Below are positions 59,733-64,000 of a stretch of DNA of 64,000 bases, one piece after another (positions within the stretch are counted from its first letter, which is position 1; every line of letters starts with the position of its first letter). The notes under the pieces were generated by a model. That model saw nothing but the letters and a program-made list of their open reading frames with translations. It did not search any database and had not been told where the DNA came from. The translations under genes were made by a program, and so were the position numbers. Location of the stretch: NCBI GenBank assembly GCA_910577685.1, contig CAJTOH010000012.1, forward strand, positions 1 to 64,000. The letters are read 5' to 3'. The stretch is from an uncultured Dorea sp. (GTDB lineage: Bacteria; Bacillota; Clostridia; Lachnospirales; Lachnospiraceae).

Positions 59733-59951
59733 ATGGCACAGGTTTCTAAAGACATGACTTTTGGCCAGCTTCTTGAGCAGTATTATGAGAAGTGCCCGAA
59801 GATTGTAGAAGTTCTGATGGAAGCAGGAATGGGATGTATCGGATGCCCGCACTCCCAGATGGAATCCATAGAAGAAGGCGCAATGGGACATGGAATAGAT
59901 CCGGATCTGTTAGTTGAAAAACTCAATGCTACGATTCAGGCGGCACAGTAG
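59733..59951 (+). CDS. DUF1858 domain protein
   Basis: The 72-aa protein shows the DUF1858 pattern: KDMTFGQLLEQYYEKCPKIV, a helix, then AGMGCIGCPHSQMESIEEGA with a C-x2-C pair and HGIDPDLLVEKLNA. These small hybrid-cluster-associated proteins are common in anaerobes and are thought to bind a redox cofactor or metal, though the function is not established. GGAGG is 8 nt before ATG. It is a single-gene unit between a strong promoter and a hairpin terminator. Confidence 0.9.
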   Translation: MAQVSKDMTFGQLLEQYYEKCPKIVEVLMEAGMGCIGCPHSQMESIEEGAMGHGIDPDLLVEKLNATIQAAQ

Positions 59952-59978
59952 TACGGCGCAAATTAAATAAGTCAAAAT

Positions 59979-60034
59979 AGAAGGGACTGCCAAAATACAG
60001 ATTCGATAATATCTGTATTTTGGCAGTCCCTTCT
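59979..60034. terminator. 24-bp bidirectional hairpin terminator
   Basis: A perfect 24-bp stem (59979-60002 with 60011-60034) with an 8-nt loop. The arm contains AAGGGACTGCC. It serves the converging DUF1858 and mecA genes. Confidence 0.85.
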
Positions 60035-60075
60035 TAAAGGCAGAAAATCTACCGGTGACTGCTGGCGCAGGTATA

Positions 60076-60807
60076 TCAGACGGCCGCAAGGGTCTGTACT
60101 GCGTCTGAAACAACCATATCGCAGTGCTCCTCCAAAAATGCCAGAGTAGCCCCTGACGATACTTCCATAGAACCATATTCTGACAGCATATTGCAGATAC
60201 GGTTAAAGTCGTTGGTCGTATGGTCTGACTGTGTTAAAGCCAGAATGTAGACATCCTCCTCCGGGTCTTTATACAATGTATTGGAACCGGAGTAAATGGA
60301 ACTGAGCAGATGTACTGCTTTCAGAACACTATTCATCGTAGGGAACGAAAACAGGCGCAGAACATTCTTGGACGGTTCCGCGGGTGCATCTTCTTTTCCT
60401 TCTGATACAACGGAATTACCGAACTTTTCTTTTACCTTGTCGATTAATTCCAGTAATGTATCAGCCCCCTCTAATTTATTAAGGACATCTTTCTTTGAAG
60501 ACTCCCATTCACTTCCGGATGACGGAGCAAATTTAGAAAAGCGCGTATCAAGCTCTTCCGGATCCTCGACCTTGGTGATTACCAAGACGATAGAATCAGC
60601 AGAAGCAGGAATCGCTTCAATCATCAGAGGCAGGTCTTCTGCTTCAAAGCCAAACTCAAAGGCGGCTTGTTGCATCATATCGCGGAAAAGTGACTTAGCT
60701 TTCTCGGTTCCATAGGCCAGTTCGCTTAATTGAAGATGGCGGGCAGCAAGATCAGCACGAGTCAAAGTGCAGCGGATCTGATTGTCGTTTAATTTTTCAA
60801 TCTTCAT
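60076..60807 (-). CDS. mecA: Adaptor protein MecA
   Basis: About 243 aa. The N-terminal MecA domain begins MKIEKLNDNQIRCTLTRADL and includes LAYGTEKAKSLFRDMMQQAA, and the C-terminal ClpC-binding domain has LRLFSFPTMNSVLKAVHLL and LEEHCDMVV. A central acidic linker contains EGKEDAPAEP. MecA delivers proteins such as ComK to ClpCP in Firmicutes. ATG 60807 is 9-10 nt after AAGGA. Two in-frame starts just upstream are too close to the site. Confidence 0.94.
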   Translation of the reverse strand: MKIEKLNDNQIRCTLTRADLAARHLQLSELAYGTEKAKSLFRDMMQQAAFEFGFEAEDLPLMIEAIPASADSIVLVITKVEDPEELDTRFSKFAPSSGSEWESSKKDVLNKLEGADTLLELIDKVKEKFGNSVVSEGKEDAPAEPSKNVLRLFSFPTMNSVLKAVHLLSSIYSGSNTLYKDPEEDVYILALTQSDHTTNDFNRICNMLSEYGSMEVSSGATLAFLEEHCDMVVSDAVQTLAAV

Positions 60808-60886
60808 ATTCATCACTTCCTTCTAGTGTAGTATAGCATAGAAAACCTTGAATGTTCAATAAAATAAGTATAAACTAAAAAAGTGC

Positions 60887-61226
60887 TTGCGTAAAGAGTT
60901 TTTATCTATTATAATTACAATATTAGAAGATAGTTTTCCCTGATGACTACGTTCTTAGAACAGAGGAGGGAGAATTTCTTAAATTAAATTTATTTCATAT
61001 ACTACGAATCTATGAATCTATCAGAGACAGATCAGAGAAGAATCTGAAATAGCCGTTTCAGGCAATTTTCACATGAACTATTAACATTTTATCAGTATGC
61101 CGGGACTATCTTCTATACTAATATTGAGCTGTGGCGTATATAAGGAAATTGTATCACGGCATCTCCTTTACCATTATATGCAATCCCAGCCGTAGTTATC
61201 ATCCGGCATGTATAAGGAGGTCAGAC
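60887..61226 (+). promoter_or_regulatory. Promoter with a roughly 300-nt leader
   Basis: TTGCGT (60887-60892), 17 bp, TATAAT (60910-60915) lie about 310 bp before the next start (61227). The leader contains pairable segments (TTTTCCCT with AGGGAGAA around GTTCTTAGAAC at 60934-60976, AGATTC-type repeats at 61000-61060) and no gene. It may be a structured 5' leader or an independent small RNA. It matches no riboswitch class I know. Confidence 0.45.
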
Positions 61227-61442
61227 GTGGGGGATGAGGTTGATTTACAGATGATGTTCAGAGAATTGACAGGATATGAGAAAAACCGGATAGACCTGAG
61301 AATTGACGGGATACCGGCGAGTCCTATGCAGATTGTCCAGGCACATGTAGTGCGCGAGGAACCTGCTTATATGAGAGACTATATACTGAATGATAAAGGA
61401 GATATCAAAGAGCTGTGGTTTACCAGTATTAAGAGTAGCTGA
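61227..61442 (+). CDS. Small conserved-looking hypothetical protein
   Basis: The 71-aa protein begins with GTG at 61227, 6 nt after AAGGAGG. It reads GDEVDLQMMFRELTGYEKNR, IDLRIDGIPASPMQIVQAHV and VREEPAYMRDYILNDKGDIK, then ELWFTSIKSS. I do not recognise a family. The composition is soluble, with a beta-rich middle. The strong ribosome binding site and long upstream leader support a real gene. It lies 106 bp before the GH18 gene. Confidence 0.6.
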   Translation: MGDEVDLQMMFRELTGYEKNRIDLRIDGIPASPMQIVQAHVVREEPAYMRDYILNDKGDIKELWFTSIKSS

Positions 61443-61548
61443 TAATTAGGAAATTTGTGAATACCCCGTAAAAAACGAGAAAATGTCGAAATAAGTAATG
61501 ACGTGCGCCGAGGGTTTTGTTATAATAGGGTCGAGTAGGAGGTGCAGC

Positions 61549-63996
61549 ATGGAGCAAAAAGGCAGAAGAAGCCGCACAACTTCAGACCGCAGAGGGAATA
61601 CAGGCGCATTAAGGCCTAGAGATATAGATGGCATGAGAAGCCGTATTTCAGCAGAAGAACCGGCAGGGAGACAGACAAGTGAAGGACAAGAATCGATAAG
61701 GAGCCGGAGCCAGGAATTCCGCAGGCAGCCGATTGGAAGGCAGAGAACTGAGAGCCAGCCGTTCGGGAAGCAGAGGCAGGAGGGTCAGTCATTTGGAAGG
61801 CAGAGGCAGGAGGATCAGCCGATTGGAAGACAGAGGCAGGAGGACCAGCCGATTGGAAGACAAAGGCAGGAAAGTCAGCTATTTGGAAGACAGAGGCAGG
61901 AAGGCCAGTCATTTGGAAGACAGAGGCAGGAAGGCCAGTCATTTGGAAGACAGAAGCAGGAAGGCCAGCCATTTGGAAGGCAGAAGCAGGAAGGCCAGCT
62001 ATTTGGAAGGCAGAAGCAGGAAGACCAGTTATTTGGAAGACAGAAGCAGGAGGATCAGCCGATTGGAAGACAGAGGCAGGAAAGTCAGCCATTTGGAAGA
62101 CAGCAGCCGGACGAGCAGTCTGCGGGAAGAACGAGGTCGGACGAACAGACAGCTGGAAGACAGAGGACGGATGATTCGGGTATCCGCAGGCAGCAGCCCA
62201 GAAGACCGGGGAACGGAAGGACTACGATGAGAAAGCAGCAGTCCAGACGGAGAAGGAAGAGGAACCTTGGCATCAAGATTGCCGCTTTGGTTATATTAGT
62301 GGTCGCAATAGTTGCAGCGGCATTTTTATGGAAAAAATACAGTCCTTCAAAGAAAGAATATGACTTGAACAAATATTATGGGATTGAGAGCGAAGGACAG
62401 TTAGCGATCACAGTAGATAACCAGGTTGTAGAACCTCATGGAATGATTGCCGACGGCAAGGCTTATGTCCGGTATGAGATTGTAAGGGATTATATTAACA
62501 GCAGATTTTACTGGGATCCCAATGAGAATGTTCTCCTATATACCCTCCCGAAGGATATGGTCACCGTGGAAGTAGGAAGCAAGGACTATAATGTCTCCAA
62601 GGAAAAGAAGAGCGAAGACTACGTCATTCTGAAAACAGAGGGAAGCACAGCTTATATTGCATTGGATTTTGTCCGGCAGTATACCGATATCGAGTATGAA
62701 TTGTACAACGACCCTAACCGCTTGATGATCGTCAGCGATTGGGGGGAGACGACTGTCGCGGCAGTTAAGAAGAATACACAGGTGCGTTATCAGGGAGGCG
62801 TGAAGAGCCCGATCCTGACGCAGATTAAGAAGAAGGACGAAGTTACCATATTGGACGATGAGGGAGACTGGAAGAAAGTCCGTACAAAGGACGGATTTAT
62901 CGGATATGTGAAGAGCAAGACCTTAAGGAAAGAAGAGAAAAAGGTTGTTACAAGGAATTTTGAAGAGCAGAAGTTTACAAGCATCAAGAAAGACTATACC
63001 ATAAATATGGCATGGCATAATGTAACCAACGACGAGGCGAACAGTGTTGTGCTTCAGAGGATCGCCGACAGTAAGGGACTGACCACCATTGCTCCGACAT
63101 GGTTCCATGTGGAGAATACGGAAGGTAATATGAAATCTATCGCATCGGCAGATTATGTGAATTATGCCCATCAGGCAAATATAGAGGTATGGGCGACGAT
63201 CCGCGATTTTGACGGGGGAATTAGCTCCTATGAGGAATCTTATGAACTGCTTAGATATACTTCCAAGAGAGAGAACCTGATCAATCAGTTGATGGCAGAG
63301 GCGCTGAGAGTTGGTATTGACGGCATCAATGTAGACTTTGAGAAGATTTCCGAAGAGTGCGGAGAGCATTATATCCAGTTTATCCGGGAATTGTCTGTGA
63401 GATGCAGGCAGAACGGAATTGTTCTGTCGGTTGATAACTATGTGCCGAAGGGCTACAATATGCAGTACAACCGCAAAGAACAGGGAATTGTTGCGGATTA
63501 CGTCATCATTATGGGTTATGACGAGCATTACGGCGGTTCACCTGTAGCGGGGCCTGTAGCTTCATACAATTTCGTGAAGGAAGGGATTGTAGAGACATTG
63601 AAGGAAGTTCCGGCAGAGAAGGTAATCAACGGTATTCCGTTCTTCTCCAGATTGTGGGAGGAGACGCCGAAGACGGCGGAGGAATTAGCGGAACAGCAAG
63701 GGACGGAAGCGGCAGAGTATGAGATGAAGGTAGAGAGTCAGGCGTTCGGCATGGCGGCTGCCAGGGCAAAGGTCGATGAAGCGGGAGCAGAGCTGACTTG
63801 GAATGACGAGCTGAAACAGAATTATGCGACTTGGACGGTGGAGAATACGACCTATGAGATTTGGCTGGAGGATGAAAAGTCCATTGAAGAGAAGCTGAAG
63901 CTCATGAAGGAGCATAAACTGGCAGGCACGTCTGCGTGGGCGTTGGGTCAGGAAAGCCCGGAAGTCTGGAATCTGATACAGAAGTACGTGAATTAA
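61549..63996 (+). CDS. Membrane-anchored GH18 family protein with SH3 domain and repetitive N-terminus
   Basis: 815 aa, ATG 61549 after AGGAGG. Residues 1-60 are Arg/Ser/Thr-rich. About 61-210 are fifteen decapeptide repeats of the form (P/S/L)(F/I)GRQ(R/K)QE(G/D/S)Q. A basic stretch (RRRRKRNLGIK) and one TM helix (about 240-263) follow. Then come a copper-amine-oxidase-N-like domain, a bacterial SH3 domain (VRYQGGVKSPILTQIKKKDE, about 405-460) and a GH18 barrel with GIDGINVDFEKISEE (DxxDxDxE-type motif). It resembles YaaH/LysM-less spore-cortex GH18 proteins acting on peptidoglycan or chitin-like glycans. The repeats are predicted to be cytoplasmic. Confidence 0.88.
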   Translation: MEQKGRRSRTTSDRRGNTGALRPRDIDGMRSRISAEEPAGRQTSEGQESIRSRSQEFRRQPIGRQRTESQPFGKQRQEGQSFGRQRQEDQPIGRQRQEDQPIGRQRQESQLFGRQRQEGQSFGRQRQEGQSFGRQKQEGQPFGRQKQEGQLFGRQKQEDQLFGRQKQEDQPIGRQRQESQPFGRQQPDEQSAGRTRSDEQTAGRQRTDDSGIRRQQPRRPGNGRTTMRKQQSRRRRKRNLGIKIAALVILVVAIVAAAFLWKKYSPSKKEYDLNKYYGIESEGQLAITVDNQVVEPHGMIADGKAYVRYEIVRDYINSRFYWDPNENVLLYTLPKDMVTVEVGSKDYNVSKEKKSEDYVILKTEGSTAYIALDFVRQYTDIEYELYNDPNRLMIVSDWGETTVAAVKKNTQVRYQGGVKSPILTQIKKKDEVTILDDEGDWKKVRTKDGFIGYVKSKTLRKEEKKVVTRNFEEQKFTSIKKDYTINMAWHNVTNDEANSVVLQRIADSKGLTTIAPTWFHVENTEGNMKSIASADYVNYAHQANIEVWATIRDFDGGISSYEESYELLRYTSKRENLINQLMAEALRVGIDGINVDFEKISEECGEHYIQFIRELSVRCRQNGIVLSVDNYVPKGYNMQYNRKEQGIVADYVIIMGYDEHYGGSPVAGPVASYNFVKEGIVETLKEVPAEKVINGIPFFSRLWEETPKTAEELAEQQGTEAAEYEMKVESQAFGMAAARAKVDEAGAELTWNDELKQNYATWTVENTTYEIWLEDEKSIEEKLKLMKEHKLAGTSAWALGQESPEVWNLIQKYVN
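61729..62178 (+). repeat. 30-bp in-frame tandem repeat, about 15 units
   Basis: Thirteen clear and two degenerate 30-bp units encode variants of PFGRQRQEGQ. Unit phrases such as TTTGGAAGACAGAGGCAGGA recur with few changes, implying recent expansion by slippage or recombination. Copy number is likely to differ between strains. The minus strand also stays open through the repeat, an artefact of the periodicity. Confidence 0.9.
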
Positions 63997-64000
63997 AAGA

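Noticed and set aside
61616..62092. Antisense frame through the 30-bp repeat
   Set aside because: It stays open only because the repeat unit has no stop in that frame. The protein is a low-complexity periodic sequence.
61729..62178. CRISPR-like array
   Set aside because: The 30-bp units are contiguous with no unique spacers and are in frame inside a gene.

Overview
The window looks like chromosome from a gut-type Lachnospiraceae/Clostridia bacterium. This is inferred from gene content (MecA, YitT, Tex, reverse-type rubrerythrin with PerR, DUF1858 protein, double-cubane-cluster protein, heterodimeric ABC exporters, GH3 glycosidase) and from strong AGGAGG ribosome binding sites. I see no rRNA, integrase, transposase or CRISPR array.

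Layout. 1-5.9 kb: the tail of a phosphonopyruvate decarboxylase, a GH3 beta-glucosidase, an AlbA_2/Schlafen-type ATP-binding protein whose promoter lies in a large perfect palindrome, an AraC regulator and a methyltransferase. 6-8.4 kb: a self-regulated TetR-ABC-permease operon. 8.5-11.7 kb: a compact two-gene cassette with its own TTGACA/TATAGT promoter, coding for a HEPN-like small protein and an 877-aa protein joining a ParA-like (KGGVGRT) ATPase to a second P-loop NTPase. I consider it the best candidate for an undescribed conflict/defence system. 11.8-21 kb: a divergent sugar-phosphate locus. DeoR and an iron alcohol dehydrogenase face an NhaC-type transporter, MtnK-like kinase, MtnA-like isomerase, YoaD-like dehydrogenase, YoaC-like FGGY kinase and class II aldolase. 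Together they fit a DHAP-shunt type pathway for 5-methylthioribose or 5-deoxyribose.

21-31 kb: a FtsX-type ABC transporter divergent from a LytTR/GHKL two-component system, a radical SAM protein, a RloA/AbiLi-like ATPase followed by an internally deleted rloB remnant, a fused SfsA-MutY protein and a double-cubane-cluster protein. 32-36 kb: hemerythrin, and a phospholipid set (diacylglycerol-kinase-like, GDPD, PAP2) beside a TetR gene. 36-40 kb: tex-yitT, then a promoter-to-terminator unit without a credible ORF (candidate ncRNA) and a decayed gene. 40-50 kb: a MarR-controlled heterodimeric ABC exporter, a cysteine desulfidase family protein, a SWIM-SNF2 helicase and five tRNAs (Glu, Thr, fMet, Phe, Lys).

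50-64 kb: a short orphan flagellin, a yybP-ykoY-like Mn2+ riboswitch with terminator before a P-type ATPase, an AI-2E family permease, two rubrerythrin C-terminal fragments in opposite orientation, a DUF4258/YgiT toxin-antitoxin pair, rubrerythrin and PerR, a secreted NlpC/P60 hydrolase, a DnaA-box-like cluster, a DUF1858 protein, MecA, a 71-aa protein with a long leader, and a membrane-anchored GH18 protein with a 30-bp tandem repeat. Starts were chosen by ribosome binding site. Function assignments rest on motif recognition by eye, with no database search.
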